Notes under the pieces: model-generated
What the model was told of the DNA's origin: nothing
What the model saw: only the letters and a program-made list of their open reading frames with translations
Database searches by the model: none
Assembly (NCBI GenBank): GCA_023231475.1
Contig: JALJEE010001690.1
Coordinates: 89,045 to 153,044 of the forward strand
Direction: 5' to 3'
Length of the DNA stretch: 64,000 nt
Origin: Seison nebaliae
Lineage: Eukaryota; Rotifera; Pararotatoria; Seisonacea; Seisonidae
In this document: positions 1 through 11,487 of the stretch, piece by piece
How positions within the stretch are numbered: position 1 is the stretch's first letter
Layout of the letters: the number at the start of each line of letters is the position of its first letter
Program-made: the position numbers and the translations under genes

Positions 1-3000
1 GGATATGGTAATGCGATTAACGAATAATCAGTTTGAATGTTGCTAGTTTTCAATGTTAATTGATCGACTTCCAGCTTAATTAACGCCTTGCTATGTTTCT
101 CACCAGCTGTATTCTCCATTTCCAATAATTCGGTGTACTTCGCTGTGTCATCTTGATAAGCTTTCGTTATAAAGACACCAACGGTTGCCTGCTCCGTATT
201 AACAATAATCACTTGAGAGAAACGTCCTTTGATTCTAGTACTCGTGAACACCCAACCGGCTTTGAATATGCTCGATGATAATAATGGATTCCCAACCTTA
301 AATAAATTCGAATAAAATTTAATTTAGAAACGTCATTTGAAAGGTTAACAGCTTCCAATCGACCTCTATTCAATAGGGCTAAAATTGTCATTACTTTTTT
401 TTTATCTTCATCTTCTTTAATTTCTCTGAAATATACAACCGACGGTAATAAATTACAACTACCAAAATTGTAATCGAATTCTACATATGCTTTATATTCA
501 TCAACCTCAGCCTAAAATATGATGATTAAACATCATCATTAGTATATGGTCAAAATTAAAGAAATATTTAAATGAAAAAGAAAAATAACGTCCAAAATTG
601 TGAATTTTCTCTTCTTTCCCATTCGAGTGGTTAACTCAACAGTCATATCGTTCTTTATTCCAACTACCACTGATTGAATTCCATATCTTCTGTCAAATGA
701 GTCTTTCGATATTGGTATCTTGTACTCCCAACTATTGCCTGTTCCAATTATGAAACGATCGCCCATGAACGAACCGAATGGCAAGAATCCTTCAGGTAAA
801 AACGAAAATCCATTTTGTCCAATGAACCGATTTTCCAGTTCTCCGAGACCACCGTCCGTACACGTATAAGAAACGACCAATTGTAAATAATCTTGAGATT
901 GCAAACAAAATATCTCGGGAACACCAAAAAATTTCATGGAGGTTTGCAAAGTACAAGACGCTTGTCCTGAACATATTCGTCGGGCTGCGCTAGTCACATC
1001 GAAACTGCATGGCTTTATATCTTCCAATTTAGCAACTGCTAATGCGGCCGTGTGTAAATCGGTGCGCAATTCGGCTCCCGCAATATTCACACGATTCGGA
1101 CAGGTAAACTTGAAACTTTCTAAATTCTTCAACGTCTTATGAAAAGCGTTCTGTCTGAATGATAAAGCATTTTTTATATTCAATCCACCAAATCCTCTAT
1201 CACATATATCACCCATCTGAAAACTAATAATAAGTTGAGCTTAAAAATTTATTAACTCTTCCCTTTTTCGCCAATGCTGTGTAATTCTTGTTCAATATGT
1301 CGATTTCCTTCTCAATATCTTTCACTTCGTTTACTATAAAAATATTAATTTCTAATTAAAATTCATCGTCAACCAAAATTAACATGCCTTTAACAATTCT
1401 CCAATCAATTTTCCATTCTTACCATATTCTGCAAATAGTCTCAGAATAGTTAATTGATTAATTAATGAATTAACTCGCTTCCAATTCTGCAACAGTTATA
1501 TTCTTCTTTTTCAATGCTTCTGCCATTTTATTTTCATTCTTTTCTTTTTACCAAAAAAATACCAATGTTGTTCACAAATAGAAACTCACTAACTCAATCC
1601 ATCAATTTTATTTTTGATCGTATTAATCTCTTCTTGTAAATTCTTCAAATCTTTTAAAAAATATTATACAACCGTTTTTGCATGAAATATATGAGATTAT
1701 ATTGAAAAACCATTAATTTGATCTTGCATTGCATATCTTTTCGTTAGAGCGTCATTGATCGAACTCTTTATAGCTTTTTCTAGAAGAAGAATAAGAAATT
1801 TCCATTGTTAGGGAAATTGACAACTGTGATTAAGAAAATCATTCAACGTTTCCTCTATCTTCTTATAGTTCTTGTCAGGTTCTATAACGATAAATATCAA
1901 TAATATATCATGAACGAAAGAAAAAAAAATTTCTACCAGTATTCATAACGGCGTTTGCTTTCGCTTCGATAGTTTCCTGTTTCTTTGCATCAATAGCCAA
2001 TTCTAATAGGAAAAAAGTTATCATATAATCATTTCATAAATTTTATCTAAACTAATTCGCTTAACATTATTCCTCAAATTCGATACAGAGTTGCTCATCA
2101 TATAATATTCTAAAAAAATGATAGTGAACTATATGAGATAAAGAATTATTAAACGTTGACGTAGTTTAGCAATAGATTTATCCATATGTTGTACAGTAGC
2201 GTTTAATGTAAATATTTCATCAACTTCATTTTGATAATAGTCAATTTGGAGAAGTTTTGAAAATTTGAAACTTTTTTTCGTGGAATTTGTTTTGATATCT
2301 TGTAGACTCTTCTTGTTCATTCGTACGGTGTTCATCAACACATATTTCTTCCGAGACAAATAATCGATTTCTCTTTCGATATTTTTTTGCATATTTACTG
2401 AAATGGTATCGTTTACTTGATCAATTAAAATACAGATATCAATAACGATAATTAATCGATTGTAATTCAGAATCAGATTGTCTCTTTTGCATTCTACCGA
2501 GATCTTTATTATGAAGTGATACTATAAATATTCAGTGAAAATTAAACTCTCTTCAATATCTTCTAGATTTTGAACCAAATCATGTTTCTTTTGTGCTTTG
2601 AGGAAGAGTAAATATTCTTCAAATATTTTAATTGTAATTCGAATCTTCTCAACAAAATAAATAACCCCAATTATTTCCTTTCTTCGTATTGGATAACATC
2701 TTCTCATGAACATTTCTCAATTCTGAAAATTTTAGAAATTTAAATAATTTGGAAAAGAAAAACTTCGTTCCAATTCGTCTAATGTGCGCTCTTTAACGTT
2801 CTTCATTTCTTTTGCTCTAGTTAGTTCCAGAGTGTCATAATAATTTAAGGCTGAAAAAAATGAATTATGATGAAAATGAAACAAATGAAATTTATGAACA
2901 AAGAGTATGAGGTGAGTTTCCAGTCACATTATTCAATACTTTCTGTTGATGGTTGATTTCTAAGAGGAAAATTAGTTTGAAAGTACGTCCATTTTAACTT

Positions 3001-3785
3001 CTATTTAATTCTCGTTTTCGTTCTCGAGCGTCAAATAATTTTTCTTCAATTTCAGCATTTTCTTTGTCTGGAAATTTATTTTTCAAATAAGTTTTTCCAA
3101 AATGAAAATTATTATACAAACCGATCAATTCTATTTGATATTGCTTATCGTTTATTTCATCTTCAATTACTTCTATATTCTTCCTTACATTATTCAGCAT
3201 TCCTTTATTTAATGACAAATTATTTTTCTCCTTTTTCAATTTTCTTTCTACGGATGAGAGGAGAAGCATAAAATTGTTGGAATCGTCTTTGGAAGAACCT
3301 GTTGCTATTTTGAAATCGTACTGGTTTATCAATTCTCCGATAAGTCCATCATGTTCGCGGTCCAAACGATATTGTTTGTTGATAAGAATTTCGAACTTAT
3401 TATGGAGGAAATTAATTTCTCCAATTTGCATCGCGTTGTTGCCAGACTCTAGTTTGGGTAGAAAATTGAAAATTCTAACACTAAAACTTATTTGAAACTC
3501 TTTTTCATTTCATATTCGTCCTTTGCAAAATTGATATCCATTTCAAGACTAGCAAGTTCTACATTTTGAGAAATAGACATTAAAATTGATAAGACATATT
3601 ATATAACCTCTTTTTAGTTCAGGCAGTCGCCTTGAATCTCTCGGTATATTCGTAGGAGGAACTGAAGATTTTGGTTATAATATAAAGGAGTAAACAAAAT
3701 ATTTAAAACCATATCCTCTTTTGGTTCGAATTAAGGAGGATTGAGAGGAAGTGAAGAGAAGAAATAATATCAAAAACTTTTTCAT
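1..3785 (-). CDS. Secreted coiled-coil protein with SUEL-type galactose/rhamnose-binding lectin domain (partial, runs off left edge)
   Basis: I assembled about 20 short exons by reading frame and phase. The ATG (rc of 3783-3785) opens a signal peptide, MKKFLILFLLFTSSQSS, followed by a basic RTKR that could be a furin site. A long rod of Glu/Lys/Leu/Asn heptad-like sequence follows (about 3650 down to 1255). The exon at 1216 down to about 570 holds FTCPNRVN, then ARRICSGQASCT and LQLVVSYTC. This cysteine pattern and the final Y-x-C match the SUEL (D-galactoside/L-rhamnose-binding) lectin family. Two more exons (near 512-318 and 255-1) read as a beta-rich tail that is still open at the left edge. 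Most introns are 41-75 nt and begin GTT. Family knowledge: SUEL domains bind galactose or rhamnose glycans. The fusion to a coiled-coil rod suggests an oligomeric secreted lectin, which is inference. The lectin call is firm; the rest is unrecognised. Confidence 0.72.
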
Positions 3786-4313
3786 TTTTGAAAAAATTTA
3801 AATAAGCAGGTAACTCATCGATTGAATGGACGAAGTATTATGTACTGCCTACGTCGAAAATACGAAGCTGCACAAATGATTTCGTTGGGTATTGTTAGAT
3901 AATTTTTAGAGAATTAATGATAAGATGATTTATTCAATTTTGTAATTTGTCTTTTTAACATAATCATTAAAAAGAAGTTTTATTTAAATTATCTTTAAAA
4001 CTCAAGTAGGAATTATAGAAAATATATTGATAACATATTTCTGTAGGTTTTATTAAAACATACAACACAAATTTTAATTTCTGAAAATACGAAAAATAAT
4101 ATTGTGAAATTTCTATTATTATAGTCATACTGAACAACCATAGGATTCATCTTTCAATAACTACATGAAATAAATAAAAAATAAATCATGTTTTTATTTT
4201 TATCAAATTCAATTCTACGATAGGCAATCTTCAATTACAATATGGTTTTGATTATTATTCGGTCGAACTTTATTGTGATTTCTAGATAAAATATTAGAAA
4301 GAATAGAAAATAA
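3786..4313. other. Intergenic, AT-rich
   Basis: Space between two minus-strand secreted-protein genes. It should hold the promoter of the left one. I see no further coding sequence or RNA gene. Confidence 0.4.
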
Positions 4314-5700
4314 TCAGACTAATGAACTTCCATTATTTAGATCTGGTTGTAAAACTAAATCAGACATTGAAGTTGCTAAGAAGTTACCTTCACTCGTAAA
4401 AATTGTAGGAAATGTATGACTGAAATTTAAATTTGGTTGAACAATTTGGAAGAAAATGCTCTTCCTAACCTTAGCGACGGATAAAACTCAACAGAAATCC
4501 AATCATCTTTAAATTTGAAAGATGATGGAAAAACATGAAGTATGTTAGGAAATTTGATAACTATTCGAATAGCATATCCGCTTTTGGTTATCAATATCCA
4601 CTCCTCCTGAAACAAATTTAAAATAATTACTTCACAACTTTGTTAACCACTTTAGCTTTTGGTACGATTGAAAGAGTGATTGTCGCATTAATTCCTAGTT
4701 TCATTTCTGATTTTGCGAATATTCCATAAGCTTTTTTCGTATGTGAAGAAAGGATCCGATTTATAAAATGGGAATTTTCATCCTTACATACTTTGCCTTC
4801 AGCATCACGTAACATGTATCGACCATAAATTTTGATTTTTTCAATAGTGCTATAACTATCACAACCTACAATCAATTTGGGTTAATAATTCATTTTCAGA
4901 GAAAGTGAACATAAGATCTCGGACGTAATATTTGATACCTCCAAACTTCCTTCAGTACACATATGCTGTTTTGATGATCCAAGATACATTATTTCGTATT
5001 TGTTAAACTTATAATTTCTGATTATTCTAAGCTCTGTTCTATGAGAAATTAACAAAATTATAAATTATAATCCGAATATTTGGTATCAAAACCTGCTAGG
5101 TCTTTCTACTTTCAAATTTCCGTTCCGTAGAAACCTACTTAGTCCGTAACCTGATATATCTTTTATTTGGAACGTGTCTGAAGGAACAAGTACATCCGAT
5201 ATAATTTCAATACTCGATCCATTGTTTATATCAAATTGTAACTCGATCTAAAAAATGAAAAATAAATGCTTAGAATGAATTAATGTAGTAACGTCCCAGA
5301 ATTTTGCCAACAAGGCTAAATTGGTTTTCTCATATGCCAATAATTCTGTAAAGTCATGGAAATCACTCAAATGAGTACGAACTATGGTGGAATCAAAAAG
5401 ACAATTTGATGCATCACTTGGATCGTCTTGATCCCATTTGACTACCATATTTGTTGAACTGTAGGCATCTATCGCCCATTCCATATCCACAATTGAATTA
5501 TTTGAGTTCGCAGTATCTGGCATGTTCTTAAATCCCATATAATCGATTCTATACTTTGGATATCTTTCATCTTTCGTGTTTTCCGCAAATATGTCGACCG
5601 CGGTTGCATTAGGCATTTTTAATGTTGGCCATTGCCTATAACGTTTATTTTCGATGAACCCTACCATCAAACTCAACAGTAGAAAAGAGGAAATGTGCAT
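4314..5700 (-). CDS. Secreted orphan protein, six exons, 383 aa
   Basis: The modelled exons are 5700-5293, 5247-5093, 5038-4911, 4865-4648, 4606-4470 and 4419-4314. They join in phase to 1152 nt, with introns of 41-54 nt that all begin GTT. The product starts MHISSFLLLSLMVGF, a signal peptide, and has no second membrane span. Several N-x-S/T sites (NNS, NGS, NIT, NAT) fit secretion and glycosylation. Cysteines are few, with a Leu-Cys-Cys-Asp-Ser cluster near the middle. I recognise no family. It sits head to tail with the coiled-coil/lectin gene on the same strand, so the two may be related or co-expressed, but I see no convincing sequence similarity between them. The exon chain is well supported by phase; the function is unknown. 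Confidence 0.6.
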
Positions 5701-6411
5701 TTTCCAATTTTCATAAACCTTAATCGTTTTTTTTAATCAAAAATTATGTTTCGACTCCAAAAGGAGATTTTCTAAAATTCTAAAAATCGATAAGTACTAA
5801 ATTTGCTCGTTTGGAGGAAATTAGGGATGTTCACTGATTAGTTTTGTACAATTGGAAATTATTTAATTTTTGAATAGTTATCGATTTTTTTATAATTTTG
5901 TACGAAGGAACTTCAGTCATTTTCATTCTCCCGACGGGAATTTTAACTACTAAATAATAATGATAATTTTTAAGTTATTTATCCTTTTTTGCACAAATTA
6001 TTTAAATTACTTCTGTCGCGTTTTCTAATTGGATAACTTCTTTGAAAATTCAATATCATTCTCTAAAATTAAAATTTTCCAAACAACAAAAGAACGATAT
6101 ATATTTTTGAAAGATATATTTCCAAATTTGTTGTCATTAACAACAAATATTTAAAAGTTTTTCCTTTTCCTTTAACATTTCTTTTTTAAAAAAATCATCC
6201 TTTAAGTCTTCTCAAATTTAATTAATATGCTATTTAGTTTTTAAATTCACATCACAACAAACATAACAAAAAAATTTAAAATATATTAAACTGTGACACC
6301 GTAATTTATTGTTAAAATACTTATAAAATCAAAATAAGATGATAAAGAGGAAGGATCATATATGTTACAAAAATAGTCTTTACATAAGAAGTTTTGGTGA
6401 TTAATTTTGGA
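5701..6411. other. Intergenic, AT-rich
   Basis: Promoter side of the secreted orphan and 3' side of the ChaC gene. There are homopolymer A/T runs. Nothing coding seen. Confidence 0.4.
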
Positions 6412-7285
6412 TTATATAGCTGCTCGAAAACTTGTTGGGATAGGTAGTTTGGGATCGCCACGTTTATTCTTTAAACAATAAATGACCATGTTCAAATGGA
6501 TATCCTTCAAGTGGTAAAAGTTCTCGTATGCACCTGTTAATTCATCTTCAACTATTCCGATAAAATTTTTCAATATTTCATAATAATCATCGAAATTTGA
6601 ATGATTTTTTATCTTTCGTATAAATAATTTAGTTGCATCTAACAACTTTTGGCGGTCATGGACCGTAACATTCCAATAATCAACGACTCGATTCAGATAT
6701 TCTACATTCGACCCACAATGACCCTTAGCTTTGTAAATTTCGTGAGCAATTTTAGACGTGGGTTGTTTATTATCAAATTGTGGATTGGAACATGTAGCGA
6801 TAAAGACGAGAACTTTCTGATTAGGATCATAATTGGTTGAAAATAGATCATTACATTTGTTAGCCGCCATTTGAAAATAAGAATTGAAATCATAAAAATT
6901 TACTTCAAACACTTTGTAATTTCCCAGAACTACTTCTCTAGTGAATAAATGATCGAGTGCGTTCTTCACATTCTCCTTCCCCAGTACTTGATACATTTTC
7001 CCATATACTACCCCATTTGAATTGGGATTTGGTGTCAACGTCGCACAGCGACCCGGCTACAAAAAAGAAAATATATTTAGTTTTCATTTAAAAAGCATGA
7101 ATCAAAACTTTCTTCGGTGTTCCACGATGAAATGTATTTTTTTGCCAAAATTTTATATCAAAACCATAAACTAATCCCGGAGTACTCTTATGGAAAGTGA
7201 ACTTCGGACACCATAGTAATGAACCATAGGCAAACACTGCCAAACTATCAGTTCTTTCATATTCTTCTCTAGTAACTAGACGCAT
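6412..7285 (-). CDS. ChaC: ChaC-family gamma-glutamylcyclotransferase (glutathione-degrading)
   Basis: Two exons, 7285-7109 and 7056-6412, are separated by a 52-nt GTT...TAG intron, giving 273 aa. Exon 1 has the family substrate loop FAYGSLLW (residues about 18-25) and ends in HRGTPKK. Exon 2 opens PGRCATL, so the spliced HRGTPKKPGR junction matches the conserved ChaC stretch and fixes the splice sites. The later TREVVLGNY carries the Glu expected of the catalytic acid/base, and VEYLNRVVDYW follows. The family cleaves the gamma-glutamyl bond of glutathione in the cytosol to give 5-oxoproline and Cys-Gly. The length is above the usual 180-220 aa because of a longer C-terminal half. It could correspond to CHAC1 or CHAC2; I cannot separate them. 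Confidence 0.92.
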
Positions 7286-9056
7286 ATTCGTTTTTATTCT
7301 AATTGAGCAATGAAATTTAAATTTAGAAGATTGGATGAAAGAATGTTGTGAAGTTTGGTCATTTAAATAAATTGACGATGTTTATCATGTCGAAAGAATG
7401 ATGCAATTGAAGGACAATCAACTGCTTTTAAACAATGGACAATTAAGATGATTGGAAATGGACTGATAATATTTGTTAGAGCATTTGAAGGTGAAACCTT
7501 TCCGATTTATTCATCACACAAATATTTTAAGATACGTATAGTTGCAATCAAACACTTAAGATTATCTTGCTAAACAAAAACATCCAACAAAGATTAACAT
7601 ATGAAATAAAAACGAAATGAAAAGAATTCCTACATGAAAATCTACTCTATACATAGCCACACAAACACACCTAAAACACTTATAATAACTGAAATATTCT
7701 CTATTGTTGACGAGTATTCTTTTTCAAATGTGTTGCGCTACAGAAGAAAAAACTAACAAGGGCCTTTTGACTCCAAAAAAATCATGGAGATTCGGTAAAA
7801 ATTCTGTAATATATATACGTTAATATATACAAAATTATATATAAAAAATACATATCTACATCTACATACGGAGTAAACAAGACCAAAAACCGGGTGTAAT
7901 AATTGGACTTAAGAATTACACATCCTTTATTTTGCATATCTCCAAACTGCGGATGTGAACGCGTACCATTCCCTTGTTAGTTTTTTCTTCTGTAGCGCAT
8001 ACACATTTGAAAAAGGAATAGTCGTGAACAATAGAGAATATTGGTTATATTCAATTTTGGTATTTATTCATTTGGAGGAAATAGCATCGAAATATTTTGT
8101 AATTTTCCTCTAATATTTTATCTTTATTACATTCCTCCGTTGTATTGATCATCTGATAGTACATTCCTTTCTTTCTATCCCTTTCCAGTTTGTTACTTCT
8201 GTAAATTTGTTTACTTCATTCTCATAGTAAGCTAGCGAACACAAGGATGTACATATGATGAGGGTATAGCAGCTACACTGTAGCTACTTCGAAGTATTGC
8301 CATATGGAAGTATGTCATGAAACATATGTATTCAAGGTTTTCGGGTCGTTACGGGGGGAAGACGGGTGACATTACAAGGAAACTGAATAGTTATTTGTCA
8401 AATTCACATTGAGAATAATAAATTCATTTTCGATTCTGTTCTGAATAGTTGTTTAAACTTCCATGAGAGAAGTGGGAATCGTCGAATTATTTATATAGAT
8501 AATACAGGATATGTTTAGAGATGAAATTAAGATAAAATACTTAACAAACTTAATCAATTAAGGTTGAACAGTGAATTTCTAAAGAATGTCTTATTAAAAT
8601 ATTTGAGACATTAAAATATTCTCCTGATTTCATAATATTCTCCAATTAGATAATAATCAATTCGAAATGTTAATTATCTTAAAAATGAAATTTGGTATCT
8701 ATTAAAACGTTTTTTTTCTTCTATATGTTCACTTTACTATATATATATATATACTACTACAATATGTTGATTGCCCAAGTAGTGTTTCAAACGAATTTTT
8801 CAAATTAAAATTCTTCTTACATTCCTCACATTTAATTAATCAAATCATAATTATTCATAATGATTATTTGTAACTAACAATTGTAATTGTAAATTTATAT
8901 TGAAATTCTCATTTCTAAAATTCGAATTGAAATCAAATTAAATAGAACATCTCTTTTTCTTCTCTTAAGAAATGGAGATAAAATGGAAAATGAAGAGAAT
9001 ATGAATGTAATTTTATGTCATAAGCTTTAATCTGTTTAAGAAGTAGTAAGTAAAAC
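7286..9056. other. Intergenic with MITE-like inverted repeat
   Basis: This interval is the promoter side of both ChaC (-) and the dehydrogenase (+). It contains the inverted repeat at 7694-8041, a perfect 15-nt odd palindrome AGCTACACTGTAGCT near 8270, and a short (TA)n run near 8740. No ORF in it looks coding. Confidence 0.5.
7694..8041. mobile_element. MITE-like foldback element (about 70-nt terminal inverted repeats)
   Basis: The left arm, 7694-7762, begins ATATTCTCTATTGTT and ends ACTAACAAGGG. The right arm, 7971-8041, is its near-perfect reverse complement, differing at a handful of positions and a small indel. The spacer of about 208 nt is AT-rich and non-coding. The arms may extend a few bases outward, since both sides show an ATAAC-like flank. 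I see no clear target-site duplication. It could be a non-autonomous DNA transposon or a transcribed long hairpin. Confidence 0.6.
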
Positions 9057-10241
9057 ATGTTCTTGGAAGCACTCTTCTCCATATTTTCAATCTTCCTTTT
9101 GGGCTTCTTCCAAATGTTCTCCCAATTATTCAGTTGGAAGTCCAAGGAGGAAAAGAAGAAAGAGGAATTCACACGATTATTCCATCAGAAGACCATCATA
9201 GTATGTGGTGTCGATTCAGGAATAGGAAAAGAATTGATTCAAACAATAATTGATATAAGTGAATCATTCGAAATAATACCAAAGTTGGTCATCGGTTTAT
9301 ATTTTGAAAAAGTTCCCGAAATACGAACTAAATCTTCTTCGATTAATTTGAATTTTATTCAATTCGATTATTTGGAGAGAGACGAAGAAGATCGTTTGAA
9401 TAAAACGAGTCAACAAATCACTAATTTGTTGGATGAGAATGGTATCATTCTCATCAATCTTCTCATCCATTGTAGTGGAGTATTATCTTCTTCGTCAATT
9501 TATTCCTCATTCATTTTACAAAAATCCAATCGACAAATAAATAACATCAAAATTGATGAAGATCAATTGCACCAACAAACCATTTTTACAATGATAAATT
9601 CAATTGGGGCAAAAAATTTATGTGCAGAAATAGTGGATGAAAATGTTAATACTTGTGACATGATCGATAATTGTTTAAAACAATTAGTGTCCACAAATCA
9701 ACCGATTGATAAGAAGATTAATCCAGTTCATATAATCAACACTTATGGTCCCTTAAAACTTACATTACTTCTCTTACCTCATCTTATTAATAAAGATGGT
9801 TTGTCGACCATCTTATGTCTCTCTTCAATCACCAGAAATTATGGACGTATTATGAATTCAATTCAATCGAACAATATGTATAAGAATTATGCTGATTCGA
9901 AACATTTACTTACAATTTTATTCACTGAAATTCATCGTCAATTTAAAAGAAGTTTCGATTGTTGGAAAGAGAATTCGTTAATTTTCGTTGATCCAGGAGT
10001 ATGTGACACTAACTTCTATCAAAATTTATCCTATCTGTGTAGAAAACTTATCAGTTTTCTTCCATTAAGAACACCTAAAGAAGCTGCAAATCACGTTATT
10101 TCCTGTTATGTGGCACATATGACCAAGAATTCTTCAAACACAGTGCAAGAATATCATCACAACAGTGGACATTCAGTCATCAAATGCCCACCAGATATGA
10201 AGAGACATTTAAATAATTTTTTTTATTATTGTTCCACTTAA
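9057..10241 (+). CDS. Short-chain dehydrogenase/reductase (SDR), membrane-anchored, retinol-dehydrogenase type
   Basis: Single exon, 394 aa. An N-terminal hydrophobic anchor of about 26 residues is followed by a Lys/Glu-rich stretch. Then comes the Rossmann dinucleotide motif CGVDSGIG (about residues 50-57), a variant of TGxxxGIG. The NNAG position reads HCSG. Further motifs are INTYGPLKLTLLLLPHL, the catalytic serine region LCLSSIT (about 253-259), the YADSK catalytic Tyr-x3-Lys (about 278-282) and FVDPGVCDTNF (the usual PGxVxT). This order is that of classical SDRs of the RDH11-14/WWOX type. The protein is longer than the usual 300-330 aa because of low-complexity insertions before and after the HCSG motif. 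It is likely an NADP(H)-dependent oxidoreductase on the ER or another membrane. The substrate cannot be inferred. Confidence 0.88.
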   Translation: MFLEALFSIFSIFLLGFFQMFSQLFSWKSKEEKKKEEFTRLFHQKTIIVCGVDSGIGKELIQTIIDISESFEIIPKLVIGLYFEKVPEIRTKSSSINLNFIQFDYLERDEEDRLNKTSQQITNLLDENGIILINLLIHCSGVLSSSSIYSSFILQKSNRQINNIKIDEDQLHQQTIFTMINSIGAKNLCAEIVDENVNTCDMIDNCLKQLVSTNQPIDKKINPVHIINTYGPLKLTLLLLPHLINKDGLSTILCLSSITRNYGRIMNSIQSNNMYKNYADSKHLLTILFTEIHRQFKRSFDCWKENSLIFVDPGVCDTNFYQNLSYLCRKLISFLPLRTPKEAANHVISCYVAHMTKNSSNTVQEYHHNSGHSVIKCPPDMKRHLNNFFYYCST

Positions 10242-10510
10242 TTTTCCTTCATCTAGTCTTCTATTTCAAATTCATTTAAAATTTATTAATAAAACACTTC
10301 AGATACATTGAAATTTCGTAATGAGGAAAATTTTCGTTGAATAATTTCGATACATATGAACATAATTTTTTTTCATCATTATTACTCATTCAGATATTTC
10401 TACATCATATTTGTGATTCTAATAATTCGGATCATGAAAATTATTCCCAATAAGTTTTATTTAGTTTTTTCGTAAAATATTTTTTTCGATGATTTAATGG
10501 AAATAATAAA

Positions 10511-11310
10511 ATGAATAGTCAATCATTGTTAGAATTTATTTATTAAATTTGAATTTTTTATAAATTTACTTATATTTTTGAATGATGAATTAAAGATATG
10601 CAACTATAACTCCGATAGGTGACGTGATTGAGGGCACAAGAATCATTCCAATTAAAACACCAATAACAGAAGTATAAATTTTATTTGATGGTCATAATTC
10701 ATCATTTGTTTATAGACAAATTTCTCACCTGAAATCTGCATTGATGAATTGAGGAAAAGAAAATTCCAAATAAAAACAATTATAAATCTGACTAATGAGA
10801 AGAGATATTATAAAGATAAAGTTAGTCAATGAACAAACTTAATGGATAATCAGATAAACGGAAATATTTAATTATTTTGAAGGATTTCGAAAAGTTCAAT
10901 ATCAATGTCATTCGATTACCGGTGAGAGGATGTGGACGAATACCATCAGATGAATTGGTTGACACCTTTATTGAGATTATCGATAAATTTCATAAAGATA
11001 ATCGTTAAAATATTATTTTGTTTTCTTTTTCTATGTTCAAATTTCAGCTGATACTTATGTTTTAATTCATTGTTTACATGGCCTCAATCGGACGGGTTAT
11101 TTTATTTGCCGTTACCTAATAAAGAATCATCAAATGAGACCATTCGAAGCGATTGAAAGTTATTTTATCTTTACAATTTAAGACAACTGAAATTTTTTAT
11201 TGAAAGAATTTAACCGGAATCGTCATCATGAAATTAGATATAGATCTCTGGTTGATGATTTATTAAGAAGACAACCTACTTTGACATTTAAGGAATTTCT
11301 TATTAAATGA
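10511..11310 (+). CDS. DUSP11: RNA 5'-triphosphatase/diphosphatase, DUSP11/PIR1 family
   Basis: The six modelled exons (10511-10527, 10596-10671, 10716-10820, 10883-11003, 11048-11158, 11207-11310) join in phase to 177 aa. The sequence contains TPIGDVIEGTRIIPIKTP, then RYYKDK, then the active site HCLHGLNRTGYFICRYLI. The last is the HCx5R phosphatase loop in the form typical of DUSP11 and metazoan capping-enzyme phosphatases. A KFNRNRHHEIRYRSLVDDL tail follows. Family knowledge: PIR-1 removes gamma and beta phosphates from RNA 5' ends and acts in small-RNA and viral-RNA metabolism. There is no guanylyltransferase domain, so this is not a capping enzyme. The first coding exon is only 17 nt and is the least certain part. 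Four of five donors begin GTT. Confidence 0.88.
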
Positions 11311-11487
11311 CCAAATTCTTATTTTATGTATTAGTTTATTTTTTTAAAGATTTCTTTATTTTACCTATTTCTTACTTGTTTTTTATAATTTAATAAATAT
11401 AATTTATTATCGGAAACCGTAATAAGAGAATCATTAAAATTTTATGTAGAACGAGAAAGAAAGAAGATAGTTAATGAAATTATTCTT

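Noticed and set aside
3601-3660. ATG near 3579 as the start of the coiled-coil lectin gene
   Set aside because: A 49-nt GTT...TAG intron spans it, and upstream exons extend in phase to a signal peptide starting at 3785.
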